Shown here one piece after another: positions 1 to 7,343 of a stretch of 19,755 nucleotides of DNA. Position 1 is the first letter of the stretch. Every line of letters starts with the position of its first letter. The position numbers and the translations under genes were made by a program. Under the pieces are notes generated by a model that did no database searches, was not told the DNA's origin, and saw only the letters and a program-made list of their open reading frames with translations. Source of the DNA: CAYFLR01 sp964343805 (GTDB taxonomy: Bacteria > Bdellovibrionota_B > Oligoflexia > CAYFLR01). The stretch spans positions 1 through 19,755 of the forward strand of contig CAYFLR010000085.1 of assembly GCA_964343805.1 (NCBI GenBank). Direction: 5' to 3'.

Positions 1-160
1 AAAACTGAACTGAGGTTCTCATTGCTCTTCTGGCTGAATCCTTATGAGAACTCTTGCACCATTAAGTTTCTAGAACCCCATTAATCGAGTAGAACCGTAG
101 AACCACTAAAGCCCGGTTTTTACTGTCATCATCTCCACTTACTAACCTGAGGTTAGCAAG
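1..160. other. Left flank, no gene seen
   Basis: I see no convincing coding region here. The stretch holds three copies of TAGAACC (71-77, 90-96, 98-104) and an 8-bp inverted repeat (15-22 with 44-51). If the copy of the tmRNA 3' end at 161-178 is the far junction of the element, this is chromosomal sequence that originally lay just downstream of ssrA. That is inference. Confidence 0.4.
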
Positions 161-165
161 TGGAG
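133..165. repeat. Strong hairpin running into the left att site
   Basis: Two 15-base arms (133-147 and 151-165) are complementary except for one A-C mismatch, with a 3-base loop TGA. The right arm includes the first five bases of the tmRNA-like repeat (161-165). No T-run follows on either strand, so it is not a standard intrinsic terminator. It could be a recombinase- or directionality-factor-related structure at the junction, or an old processing hairpin downstream of ssrA. Confidence 0.6.
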
Positions 166-178
166 GCGGGAGTCGAAC
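161..178. repeat. Left attachment-like site, degraded copy of the ssrA 3' end
   Basis: The 18 bases match the ssrA 3' end at 8706-8726 in the same orientation, except that three bases are missing here. Bases 165-178 match 8713-8726 without interruption (14 bases). On the minus strand it reads as the T-arm and acceptor end of a tRNA-like domain, but the missing bases would break the fold and nothing tRNA-like lies upstream. It is therefore best read as the displaced 3' end of ssrA left at the far junction of the element. Confidence 0.65.
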
Positions 179-492
179 TCACGCCTCTCAGTATTTAGAC
201 ATTAACAAAATCAATTAGATACATTGATAGACAAAACGGAGTCGTTCTTATTTAATCTCATCTATTCTTAGCAAATCACATACTGTTTCAAACTCTTTAC
301 GCTCATCTTACAATCAACACACTTACATATGACCAGCTCGTATTATATAGTGAGCTAAATTGTAATAAGGCCAAGTTAAAAAACTTTAACATTTATATAT
401 TATATCAAATATTATAACTTCTAAATTGTTTGTAAATATGCAAAACGAATGGTTCGAGATCGAACTAGACCATATTAAAAAAGGTAAAATGA
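179..492. other. Intergenic stretch at the left end of the element
   Basis: About 310 bases without a supported gene, with many stops in all frames. The only structured item is the palindrome at 452-465, just before the first cargo gene. The AT-rich stretch at 390-440 may hold a promoter, but I see no well-spaced -35/-10 pair. Confidence 0.4.
452..465. promoter_or_regulatory. Palindrome before the first cargo gene, possible operator
   Basis: GTTCGA and TCGAAC are separated by GA, giving a 6+6 dyad ending 27 bases before the ATG at 493. Position and symmetry suit a repressor site, for example for the HTH-ImmA protein or the AlpA-like protein. No binding partner can be assigned from sequence. 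Confidence 0.3.
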
Positions 493-1587
493 ATGTGTGA
501 TGATGGGAAAAAACATAATGAAAGACAACCAAAGCCTGAGAACAGTGAAAAACAGGTAGAAAGTGAAAAAGTTGAATTAGACAGTACCAGCACGTTGAGG
601 CAAGATATTCAATCTTTCAAAGAATCTGTTGAAATGGAACTTGCTATTAACGGGCGGGTTGACAACAGGCTACGTAACCTGAATGTTCAATTCTCAACTT
701 TAGAAAAAGACCTAATCGACCTTGTCGGTAAAAGACTGTCCTCCTATAAAAAAATTGGTATTTGGTTACTAGGATTTATTGGTTTAGGTGGAATAATTAC
801 AATTTGGAATTTATATACTTCTATTGTAGATAAAACTACAAATTACCTGGGTGAAAGAATTGAAAAACAATTTCAAACTAATACCATTGAGTCAAAGATT
901 GATAAATTTGCAAAAAAATACGTTGAAAAAGATGCTAAGAAATTAATTATTAGTAATGTTAATCTGATTACTGATGAGATTAAAAAAGAAACTAACCAAA
1001 GGTTGAGCTCATTAAATAAAAGAATTACTGAGCTTGAAAAATTGCTTAATAATAATAAAGAAGCATCAAAAAGACTGACTATATTCTTAAATGATATGAC
1101 TAGAGTTAATCAATTAGCTCTAAGTGCTAGACTAGGCTCTTTGGGAGCCTATAAGAAACTGCGAAACTTCAAAACACTTGGTATAAATCCAGACCTAGAG
1201 ATGCTTGTTTCATCGTTGGTTGAAGAAATTAATACAGGTTTGCGTGTTTATTTTGACCCTCCTCCTGATGGTTCATTATATATTCATTCTGAAAGTGGGA
1301 AAAGTACCAATATGGCAGAGTTATCAGCTCAGGAATTATACTCTATTATTATTAAGAAAGGACAGCCTGTCGTTCATATTCAAGTTTTGGCTTCCGAACT
1401 TGCAAAAAGATCAAAAAGTGATCTACTCGAAATTGGCAAAAAAGAGTTTTCAAGCGGCAATAACTTAATAGGTAGAACTGTTTTGTTAAAAATATTTGCG
1501 AAGCGGTTTGGAATAATTCAAATACCTCCTGAAAACTCAAAAAAATGGATGCTCGAAATTGAGAAGTTGAATCAAAAACAACAATAA
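493..1587 (+). CDS. Membrane-anchored coiled-coil protein, function unknown
   Basis: This is a 364-residue protein of no family I recognise. Residues 1-85 are very hydrophilic and charged. One strong hydrophobic segment follows at about 88-110, flanked by lysines. Residues about 115-205 are a K/E-rich helical stretch with coiled-coil-like spacing. The C-terminal 160 residues look globular and mixed. A single membrane pass between a short N-terminal tail and a larger C-terminal part is the simplest reading; there is no cleavable signal peptide. An upstream ATG at 489 hits a stop after three codons, so 493 is the start, with a weak purine-rich ribosome site. It is the first cargo gene of the element and is separated from the next by a promoter region. 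Membrane coiled-coil proteins occur as sensors or effectors in defence cassettes, but nothing here proves that role. Confidence 0.75.
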   Translation: MCDDGKKHNERQPKPENSEKQVESEKVELDSTSTLRQDIQSFKESVEMELAINGRVDNRLRNLNVQFSTLEKDLIDLVGKRLSSYKKIGIWLLGFIGLGGIITIWNLYTSIVDKTTNYLGERIEKQFQTNTIESKIDKFAKKYVEKDAKKLIISNVNLITDEIKKETNQRLSSLNKRITELEKLLNNNKEASKRLTIFLNDMTRVNQLALSARLGSLGAYKKLRNFKTLGINPDLEMLVSSLVEEINTGLRVYFDPPPDGSLYIHSESGKSTNMAELSAQELYSIIIKKGQPVVHIQVLASELAKRSKSDLLEIGKKEFSSGNNLIGRTVLLKIFAKRFGIIQIPPENSKKWMLEIEKLNQKQQ

Positions 1588-1619
1588 GAATAAAGGCTTC
1601 ATGATTTATTCTCCTTTTT
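1587..1619 (+). terminator. Weak possible terminator
   Basis: An 8-bp AT-rich stem (AGAATAAA with TTTATTCT, 10-base loop) begins at the stop of the coiled-coil gene and is followed by CCTTTTT. The low GC content of the stem makes efficient termination doubtful. Confidence 0.3.
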
Positions 1620-1661
1620 ATCCAAGTATTACTATGGGTTATCCTTGCTGCGTACATGTGT

Positions 1662-1716
1662 GTGTAAAATGTTTATGAAATAAGTGTTTTACACTAACTG
1701 CTTAACATACTATAAT
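1662..1716 (+). promoter_or_regulatory. Promoter with inverted repeat over the -35 box
   Basis: TTTACA (1688-1693) and TATAAT (1711-1716) are 17 bases apart, a near-ideal sigma-70 promoter. The -35 box lies within TTTTACAC (1687-1694), which is the inverted copy of GTGTAAAA (1662-1669), with 17 bases between the arms. A shorter dyad, AGTGT-TTT-ACACT, sits at 1683-1695. The layout fits repression by a dimeric HTH protein, most simply autoregulation by the HTH-ImmA gene just downstream. Confidence 0.6.
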
Positions 1717-1801
1717 CACGTAAATAAGTAAAAACAACTAAAGACTTTCCATTGACAGGTCGATTAATTTAATATAGACCTCGAACAAAGGAGGGGTGTC
1801 T

Positions 1802-2971
1802 TTGAATACAGAACTTTTTAGGACAAAAATAAATCAAAAGTTTGGCTCAATTAAAGAATTTTCAAACCATATCCCATATACAAGGGTAACTGTTCAGAAT
1901 TGGTTATCCAAGAAAAGAGTCCCAACTATAGCAATATTTGAAGTAGGAATGGCTTTAGAACTTAACCCATCTGAAGTTGATGATATTTTTGATGATCACC
2001 CTTTAAGATTAAGGTTTCGCCGGAAAGGAAGAGCTCAGCCTAAAAATTCAATAAAAGAAAAGTGTAAAGAGTTCGCAAGATCAGTTTTTAATTTGTCTGA
2101 TGAGCTTGAAGAAAGCATATTACCAATACACCCAAATCTGGAAAGTACTACAAATGAAATAGCCAAACACATTAGAACTCATTTTAAACTCACTCCTTTT
2201 GATGCACCCATCAGTTTATCATCCTTACTTCATAATTTAAGAAAACGTAATATTTATGTTTTTTTTATACCATTTGAACAAATGGGACTAACCAATAAAT
2301 CTTCTAATAGAATTGTTGCTTTTACTTCAGAGAAAAATCAAAAGTATTGCGTTTTTCTTGATGTTGATAGAAGTAAAGATGAAATTCTATGGGACTTATG
2401 TCATGAGTTAGTCCATGTCATATGTGGTCATTTCTTTGAGGATCAAAATAAGAAAGAAAAAGAGGATGTATGCCAAAAAGTCACAGAGGAGTTGATTTAT
2501 CCAAAGGAGTTTTTGCTCAGTAAAACTATAGTTTCTGACTACTGTAAAAAGCCAAATTTTAAGTATTCTTTTTTGATTGCGAAAAATTTATGTCATAAAT
2601 TTAACTGGAGCCCAAAAGGCCTTGCAGCCGCTCTTGAAAGCTATGGTTTAATAGAAAAAAGCAGTTCTCATAGTAAAATTTTGTATTCTACTTACTATAA
2701 AACCCAAAATGAAAGACCTTCATTAATAAAACACTTTAAAAACTTTGTACCAGAATCTTTTGTAACAGTTAAAGAGTTTTTTAGCAAAGACATATACATT
2801 GATGATATATACTCCATTTTCCACCTTTTTAAGAACTCAGCAATTTTTGATTTTCTATCTCCGGGTAAATTATCACAGCTTCTAAACATACCAAAAGAAC
2901 TAACAGAAGAGCTTATATACGACTGGAAAAGTGAATTGCCTCCTGATAATGAGTCCTGTAATGCCACATAA
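1802..2971 (+). CDS. HTH domain plus ImmA/IrrE-family metallopeptidase
   Basis: Residues 1-65 look like an XRE-type helix-turn-helix, with a segment resembling a recognition helix (VTVQNWLSKKRVP). The central part carries an H201-E-L-V-H205 zinc-peptidase motif in the sequence LCHELVHVICGH, typical of ImmA/IrrE (COG2856) proteins. About 180 further residues have no clear family. ImmA-type peptidases are known to cleave or relieve repressors, and HTH-ImmA fusions often sit beside toxins, where they may act as antitoxin or regulator. I chose the TTG at 1802 because AGGAGG (1789-1794) lies 7 bases upstream; the GTG at 1796 in the same frame would be too close to it. The gene overlaps the next one by about 40 bases, so the two are probably translated together. 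Confidence 0.85.
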   Translation: MNTELFRTKINQKFGSIKEFSNHIPYTRVTVQNWLSKKRVPTIAIFEVGMALELNPSEVDDIFDDHPLRLRFRRKGRAQPKNSIKEKCKEFARSVFNLSDELEESILPIHPNLESTTNEIAKHIRTHFKLTPFDAPISLSSLLHNLRKRNIYVFFIPFEQMGLTNKSSNRIVAFTSEKNQKYCVFLDVDRSKDEILWDLCHELVHVICGHFFEDQNKKEKEDVCQKVTEELIYPKEFLLSKTIVSDYCKKPNFKYSFLIAKNLCHKFNWSPKGLAAALESYGLIEKSSSHSKILYSTYYKTQNERPSLIKHFKNFVPESFVTVKEFFSKDIYIDDIYSIFHLFKNSAIFDFLSPGKLSQLLNIPKELTEELIYDWKSELPPDNESCNAT

Positions 2972-3593
2972 CAAAGATGTTAATACAATAATCGTAACCG
3001 ATGTAAATATAATTGTTATGTTAGGTTTATTTGGTAGCGGGTTAATTAACTCTAAGCGATATACATTTGGAGAAATACAAGTGCATCCATATGTATTAAG
3101 AGAACTTAGAAGATGGAAATATGATGAAAATAAGATAAGCAGATTCAGTAAAGAGTTTATTAACTCTGTGATAGAAAGTTGTGAAAAATTAAACTGGACT
3201 CTAGAGCCAATTAGAGAAAAGGAAAAAGAGCTGGGGATTAAACTGATCAAAGGGGTTGAAAACAGGCTCGCAGCAAAAAAAAAGAAAGTGTTACCTTCAG
3301 ATGAAGATGAAGAGTATCTACTCTATGCGATGTACTATCGAGTATATTTAGCAACTCAAGAAACTACTTTAATAAATGTTGCTAAGAATACAACGCAAAA
3401 AGATCGACTATTTACTTTTAAAAATTTTGCTTTGAATTTAATAACTCAAAAGGTCTTAAATGAAATTGAAGTTAAGGCAGGCTTGTCAAATTTATTAAAA
3501 CATAAAGAAAACCTAGCTTTTCAAGATAGAGCTGATATTTTAGAAGCTGCTAAAAAATACTCTCCAAAAAACGCAAGAAAACGCAAGAAATGA
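2931..3593 (+). CDS. PIN-like domain protein, putative toxin nuclease
   Basis: The pattern fits a PIN-type nuclease of about 210-220 residues. An N-terminal strand leads into an acidic residue (IIVTDVNIIVMLG, D24), a helix follows with conserved glutamates (YVLRELRRW), then an acidic SDEDEEYLLYAM segment at about 123-134 and a strand resembling the last PIN active-site strand (VYLATQETTLINVA). The usual aspartate in that strand is replaced by Q/E, so activity is uncertain. The C-terminus is strongly basic (KNARKRKK), suiting RNA binding. It overlaps the end of the HTH-ImmA gene, a typical toxin-antitoxin layout. Possible starts are GTG 2931, ATG 2949 and ATG 2961; none has a strong ribosome site, so coupling to the upstream gene is likely. 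The PIN assignment rests on motif pattern only. Confidence 0.65.
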   Translation: MNCLLIMSPVMPHNKDVNTIIVTDVNIIVMLGLFGSGLINSKRYTFGEIQVHPYVLRELRRWKYDENKISRFSKEFINSVIESCEKLNWTLEPIREKEKELGIKLIKGVENRLAAKKKKVLPSDEDEEYLLYAMYYRVYLATQETTLINVAKNTTQKDRLFTFKNFALNLITQKVLNEIEVKAGLSNLLKHKENLAFQDRADILEAAKKYSPKNARKRKK

Positions 3594-3646
3594 CAATAAT
3601 TAAGCCATTATTTTCAAAGCTAAATAAACAAACTTAGGAGAAAAAA

Positions 3647-5458
3647 TTGCAAAAAGAGTTTATATGGGACCCTAATATGAGGTCCTCTGCCTTAAAGTAT
3701 GATCCATGTCTTAATAAAAAAGGATCAAAATGTTCCCTTCAATGTTCTGATTGTAAATTAACACTTATAGCCGATAGGTTTCTGGGCAAAGAGTTCCAGC
3801 AGGAAGTTCTAGGTAAAATGGGCTCTGGTAGAGGGCGTTATCCATACGTAATCATTGCAGACACCTTTGGATGCAATCTTAATTGCTGGTTTTGTTATGC
3901 ATATAAATTCTTAGATAAAGAAGTTGCTACTAAGTATCGATGTGAAACATCTTTTGTCTCACCTCAGCGTTTGGCAGAGCAATTTGGGTGTAAAATTGAG
4001 AAAATGACAAACTTTGATGAATTTATCGGTTCGATAAATAAAAAACCTCTCTCTGAATCAGAAAAAGAAAAAACCTTAAATCATCTCAAAATGAAATTGC
4101 CTTTGATGAGACTGAGAATTTCAGGAGGTGAGCCCCTATATTCAACTAATAAAACACTTAGGGACATTAAAGGCAAAGGAGTCACCGAGGCCTCAATTGC
4201 CTATTGGCTTAGTTTTTTTGAAGAATTAGATAAGATTATTGGTCACCTGAAAAAAAGTAAGAAGTTATTTATTCTTAATAAGAGTGACTTTCAGAATAGT
4301 GAGTGGTCGCCACCTGATATTTTTCCAGCCTGCGTTGGCCACAAGCCTGGGCGGTTGAACATAAGGTTTGACACAAATGGTATTTTGTTCTGTTCTGAAA
4401 AAGTTACTCATTCTTTTATTAACGGGATTTATCAGCTTTTTCAAAATAAGAAGTTGAAGCATATATATATTGAGATTGATTATTCTTTTAAAGGTACAAA
4501 TTATTCCGAATATGCATGGTCGCAACGCAAAGACCTTCCAGTCGATATAAATAAATCCTCAAGTCCAGTCAAAAGAAAGCATCCTCAACTTGTTGGATAC
4601 AAAGTTTTCATGACTGCATTGAATCATCATTATACTAGTAATAAAGCATTTAGTGAGGCTTTAGGAATCACCGTTGAAAGAGGTATTAACCATAGAATAA
4701 CCAAAACAGGTAAAAACTCTGTCTGGGTAAACCACCAAAAGTCCTTAGAATGGGACCTTTTTAGAAAACAACATAATATTAACTTTTCAATTGTAGATAA
4801 TCCCATTGACTTATTACAATGGCGAAATAACAAACCTAAAAGATGCTACATTGATAGAGGTGCTAACATTAATGTTTTAGCAGAAAATAGTAAATTTGAT
4901 TTGTTAACTGCCCCCTCTTTAGGTCAGTTAGACAATTTTGTAAACAGAAATGATGGTGTTTGCAACTATACAGTTTTTCCAATTGATGAAGTAATTTGTT
5001 TAAAAAACGAAAAGGCAAATAGTTATCATAAAAAGAATAATATGAAATACGTTGATTTTACGGGTGAAAACTCCTGGGTATTTTCAGGAAACAAAGAAAA
5101 TGTGATGATTGCATTAGAAAAAAGTATTTGGGGGATAAAGGACAAACACCGTCTTGCCTGGGATGCTATAAAAAATCAAGACTTAGTGTTTTTATATGTT
5201 ACCAACCCTGTAAGTCGCATAATAGCACTGCTCAAAGTCGAAAAAACATTTTGTGATGATAATCTGCTATGGCCTGATGAGATGGAAGAAAAGAAAGTTA
5301 AATATCCTTTAAGGATTAAGTTTTCATGTGAAAAAGTATTGCCTTTTGAAAAATGGTCTTCATTAGGGTTAAGAGCGAAAAATGAAGAAGTTCGGCATGG
5401 GATCAATCATATTAAAGTGAAAAGAGCACAACAAATGTTGAAAAGACTTAATTTTTAA
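3647..5458 (+). CDS. Radical SAM protein with a C-terminal EVE-like domain
   Basis: This 603-residue protein has three visible parts. The N-terminus carries a four-cysteine cluster (C21, C29, C33, C36) that could bind zinc or a second iron-sulfur cluster. A radical SAM core follows, with the canonical CX3CX2C motif (C76, C80, C83; GCNLNCWFCYAYK) and a GGEP motif at 160-163 that contacts S-adenosylmethionine in this superfamily. From about residue 466 the sequence matches the EVE/UPF0310 (PUA-like) pattern: WVFSG, then SIWGI near a histidine, then NQDLVFLYVT, then LLWPDE and YPLRIKF. EVE domains are linked to binding modified bases and to restriction-type systems. The region at 230-460 is unassigned. 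The start is TTG with AGGAG six bases upstream. It lies 53 bases after the PIN-like gene and probably shares its transcript. Radical SAM chemistry is near-certain by motif; substrate and role are unknown. Confidence 0.85.
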   Translation: MQKEFIWDPNMRSSALKYDPCLNKKGSKCSLQCSDCKLTLIADRFLGKEFQQEVLGKMGSGRGRYPYVIIADTFGCNLNCWFCYAYKFLDKEVATKYRCETSFVSPQRLAEQFGCKIEKMTNFDEFIGSINKKPLSESEKEKTLNHLKMKLPLMRLRISGGEPLYSTNKTLRDIKGKGVTEASIAYWLSFFEELDKIIGHLKKSKKLFILNKSDFQNSEWSPPDIFPACVGHKPGRLNIRFDTNGILFCSEKVTHSFINGIYQLFQNKKLKHIYIEIDYSFKGTNYSEYAWSQRKDLPVDINKSSSPVKRKHPQLVGYKVFMTALNHHYTSNKAFSEALGITVERGINHRITKTGKNSVWVNHQKSLEWDLFRKQHNINFSIVDNPIDLLQWRNNKPKRCYIDRGANINVLAENSKFDLLTAPSLGQLDNFVNRNDGVCNYTVFPIDEVICLKNEKANSYHKKNNMKYVDFTGENSWVFSGNKENVMIALEKSIWGIKDKHRLAWDAIKNQDLVFLYVTNPVSRIIALLKVEKTFCDDNLLWPDEMEEKKVKYPLRIKFSCEKVLPFEKWSSLGLRAKNEEVRHGINHIKVKRAQQMLKRLNF

Positions 5459-5541
5459 TCGAATGACTATTTAGTTGTATTATAATTTTTCATAACAAAT
5501 CATTACTATTCAAAATGGTTCATTTTTGGTAATAACCAAGC

Positions 5542-6207
5542 ATGAACTACTCATCAGCCGATCTAGTTAACATTGTTGATATTTGCCAAAAGTATAAAAC
5601 TGATATTTATAGTGTCCTAAAACAAAGTGAAGCAAGAGATATTAATGCTTGGATTTTTGTCGTAGAAGGTTTTGTAAAGGATGAGTTTATGCATGATATT
5701 GAAATACAAAACCCTACAAGTAGATACAAAGACCAACTAACGGGTGAAATTATAAATATAAGAAACATTTTTAATGAGTGGGTAAGGGTTAGCTCAGACC
5801 ATATTAAGAAGGTGATTTGTCACCGTAAAGTTCACTTACAGGAAAGAGCTCTTTTGTCTTTTGATATGATCCCATTGCACGTTAATGATCCAGAGCCCCC
5901 TTTTGACTTAAAGCTAATATGTTTCTTAAAAAAAGATGTTGAAGTGTTATTTCATCATTCCCAACCTGATGGTCGAAAAAAAAGGTGGTTAAAACTTCAT
6001 AGATCAATTATTGAAGCATATGACCATTATTTATCAGAGAGAAAAAATGATAAAACCTATTTTCACCCAAATGGTCAACCAATAGTTAGTAAACTTAGCA
6101 AGCTGATATTCAAACATCGCAAAAACTTTCCAACTCTCTCAAAATATTCCATAACAGAAGAAACAATATACCGTTGCCTACTTAAACACAGAAAAAGTAA
6201 AAAATAG
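5542..6207 (+). CDS. Basic hypothetical protein, no recognised family
   Basis: I do not recognise this 221-residue protein. It is largely helical, with no signal peptide or membrane segment. The last 60 residues are lysine-rich and predicted helical (KLSKLIFKHRKNFPTLSKYSITEETIYRCLLKHRKSKK without the full context), with a spacing that could suit a winged-helix DNA- or RNA-binding end. The ATG at 5542 has no good Shine-Dalgarno sequence. A TATAAT at 5481-5486 lies upstream, but no matching -35 box is clear, so it may be read from the radical-SAM transcript or its own weak promoter. It sits last in the cargo block, before the mobility genes, and could belong to either. Confidence 0.7.
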   Translation: MNYSSADLVNIVDICQKYKTDIYSVLKQSEARDINAWIFVVEGFVKDEFMHDIEIQNPTSRYKDQLTGEIINIRNIFNEWVRVSSDHIKKVICHRKVHLQERALLSFDMIPLHVNDPEPPFDLKLICFLKKDVEVLFHHSQPDGRKKRWLKLHRSIIEAYDHYLSERKNDKTYFHPNGQPIVSKLSKLIFKHRKNFPTLSKYSITEETIYRCLLKHRKSKK

Positions 6208-6279
6208 TCGTTTTGCATGTCGACTAATTGAAAAAAAAACACCCCCTAATTTCCTATAAAACCTATAAGCTTCCTCGCT

Positions 6280-6318
6280 TTGACAATGTAGAGATAAGTT
6301 ACCTCCTATGTCGACATA
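6280..6318 (+). promoter_or_regulatory. Possible promoter and operator for the mobility genes
   Basis: TTGACA at 6280-6285 is a perfect -35 box, but the -10 at the right distance (TCCTAT, 6304-6309) is weak. Overlapping it is a perfect 12-bp palindrome, TATGTCGACATA (6307-6318). A related core, ATGTCGAC, lies at 6217-6224. Two related sites around a promoter suggest repression by an element-encoded regulator. Confidence 0.4.
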
Positions 6319-6394
6319 CTATTAACACCATTGGCTTGAATTACAATTTACACTAGGAGTATTGGCTATTACTCATAATTAATCAGGAGGACTT

Positions 6395-6583
6395 ATGAAT
6401 AACCGAATAATAAGATTTGAAAAAGTAAAAGAGTTAACAGGTTTATCCCGTTCTACTATTTGGCGACTTGAAAAGAACAAGTTATTTCCAAAAAGAATCA
6501 AGATTACTAATAGAAATGTTGGGTGGTTATTATCTGAAATAGAAGCTTGGATAAATTTTAAGTTCAATCAAGGGGGTAAGTAA
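6395..6583 (+). CDS. AlpA-family DNA-binding regulator
   Basis: The 62-residue size and pattern match the AlpA/CP4-57 regulatory family: FEKVKELTGLSRSTIWRLEK as a MerR-like helix-turn-helix, then FPKRIKITNRNVGWLLSEIEAWI. In P4-like elements such proteins activate excision or integrase genes. AGGAGG lies five bases before the ATG. The stop TAA overlaps the next gene's ATG (TAATG), so the regulator and replication initiator are translationally coupled. Confidence 0.9.
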   Translation: MNNRIIRFEKVKELTGLSRSTIWRLEKNKLFPKRIKITNRNVGWLLSEIEAWINFKFNQGGK

Positions 6584-7323
6584 TGGGCTTACCGTGGATA
6601 AAACTATTTACCAATGTATTTGATGATCCTCATGTGCAAACTTTTATACATAAGAATAAGGAAGGCTTTCGCTTTCTTATAGCACTACAATTAAATATAG
6701 CCAAACATTACGACCCTTTGAATCATGATAATAGTCAAATGATAAAAATACATCTTACGAGATTAAAAAGTGATGCAGGTGCTTACAAACTAAAAACAAT
6801 TCAAGATCAATTGATTAAGGCGGCTAAAGTATTTGATTTTAAAGTGAGGATAGAAGACGATTGTTGCCTTATTGTTTGGCCTAACTTTATAAAAACATTA
6901 CAAAACTACTCACGGGACCGTAAGGGAAAGTTTATGCCAAAGGGTAGGGAAAAAGAAGGAGAAAGAGAAGCAGAAAAAGAAGGAAAAAAAGAAGGAGATG
7001 AAGAAGGTATTAATTATAGTAAGTACCTTAACTTATGGAATGGATTTGCTAAAGATCATGACTTGAAGAAAGTCAAAAGCCTCACCTCCAAAAGAAAACA
7101 GAAGATAAAAGATTTGTTTAATCATGGAATTAAAGAGGCGGAGTTTGCTGTACTTTTATTAAGTGCATCGGAACAAAGTTATTTGATGGGTAATAATAAA
7201 GAAAATCTTAAAATATCGTTTGACTGGATTTTAACAGACCCTACTAATGCTTTCCGTGTCCTAGAAAGGGCATATGAAAGTAAGAGCGACATTGCAACAT
7301 ATGATGATGGTATCCCATTCTAA
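6583..7323 (+). CDS. Phage-type replication initiator or replisome organiser
   Basis: The N-terminal 110 residues begin LPWIKLFTNVFDDPHVQTF, resembling the N-terminal DNA-binding domain of phage replisome-organiser proteins. A K/E/G-rich linker follows at about residues 120-142. The C-terminal part (YLNLWNGFAKDHDL, then a segment ending FDWILTDPTNAFRVLERAY) resembles the C-terminal helicase-loading region of DnaD-like and phage O-like replication proteins. Length (246 residues) and order fit. It would start replication of the excised element. The start overlaps the stop of the AlpA-like gene. The linker is encoded by tandem 12-bp repeats that may themselves be the origin. Family naming is by pattern; the exact Pfam family is uncertain. 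Confidence 0.75.
   Translation: MGLPWIKLFTNVFDDPHVQTFIHKNKEGFRFLIALQLNIAKHYDPLNHDNSQMIKIHLTRLKSDAGAYKLKTIQDQLIKAAKVFDFKVRIEDDCCLIVWPNFIKTLQNYSRDRKGKFMPKGREKEGEREAEKEGKKEGDEEGINYSKYLNLWNGFAKDHDLKKVKSLTSKRKQKIKDLFNHGIKEAEFAVLLLSASEQSYLMGNNKENLKISFDWILTDPTNAFRVLERAYESKSDIATYDDGIPF
6950..7009 (+). repeat. Tandem 12-bp repeats, candidate internal origin
   Basis: Four in-phase 12-base units start at 6950, 6962, 6974 and 6986. Units 1, 3 and 4 share AAAAAGAAGGA; unit 2 has two changes, and a fifth, more degraded unit starts at 6998. The units encode the K/E/G-rich linker of the replication protein four residues at a time. An AT-rich stretch follows directly (about 7008-7040). Lambda has the same arrangement, with iterons inside gene O next to an AT-rich unwinding region. 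A simple low-complexity linker is the alternative. Confidence 0.55.
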
Positions 7324-7343
7324 GATAATTATTGGAGTTTTAA

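Noticed and set aside
71..104. TAGAACC repeats as a CRISPR or iteron array
   Set aside because: Only three 7-base copies with uneven spacing; far too short for CRISPR and without a replication gene nearby.
150..185. A tRNA gene on the minus strand
   Set aside because: Only a T-arm-like end is present, three bases are missing from the acceptor side, and no D-arm or anticodon arm lies upstream.
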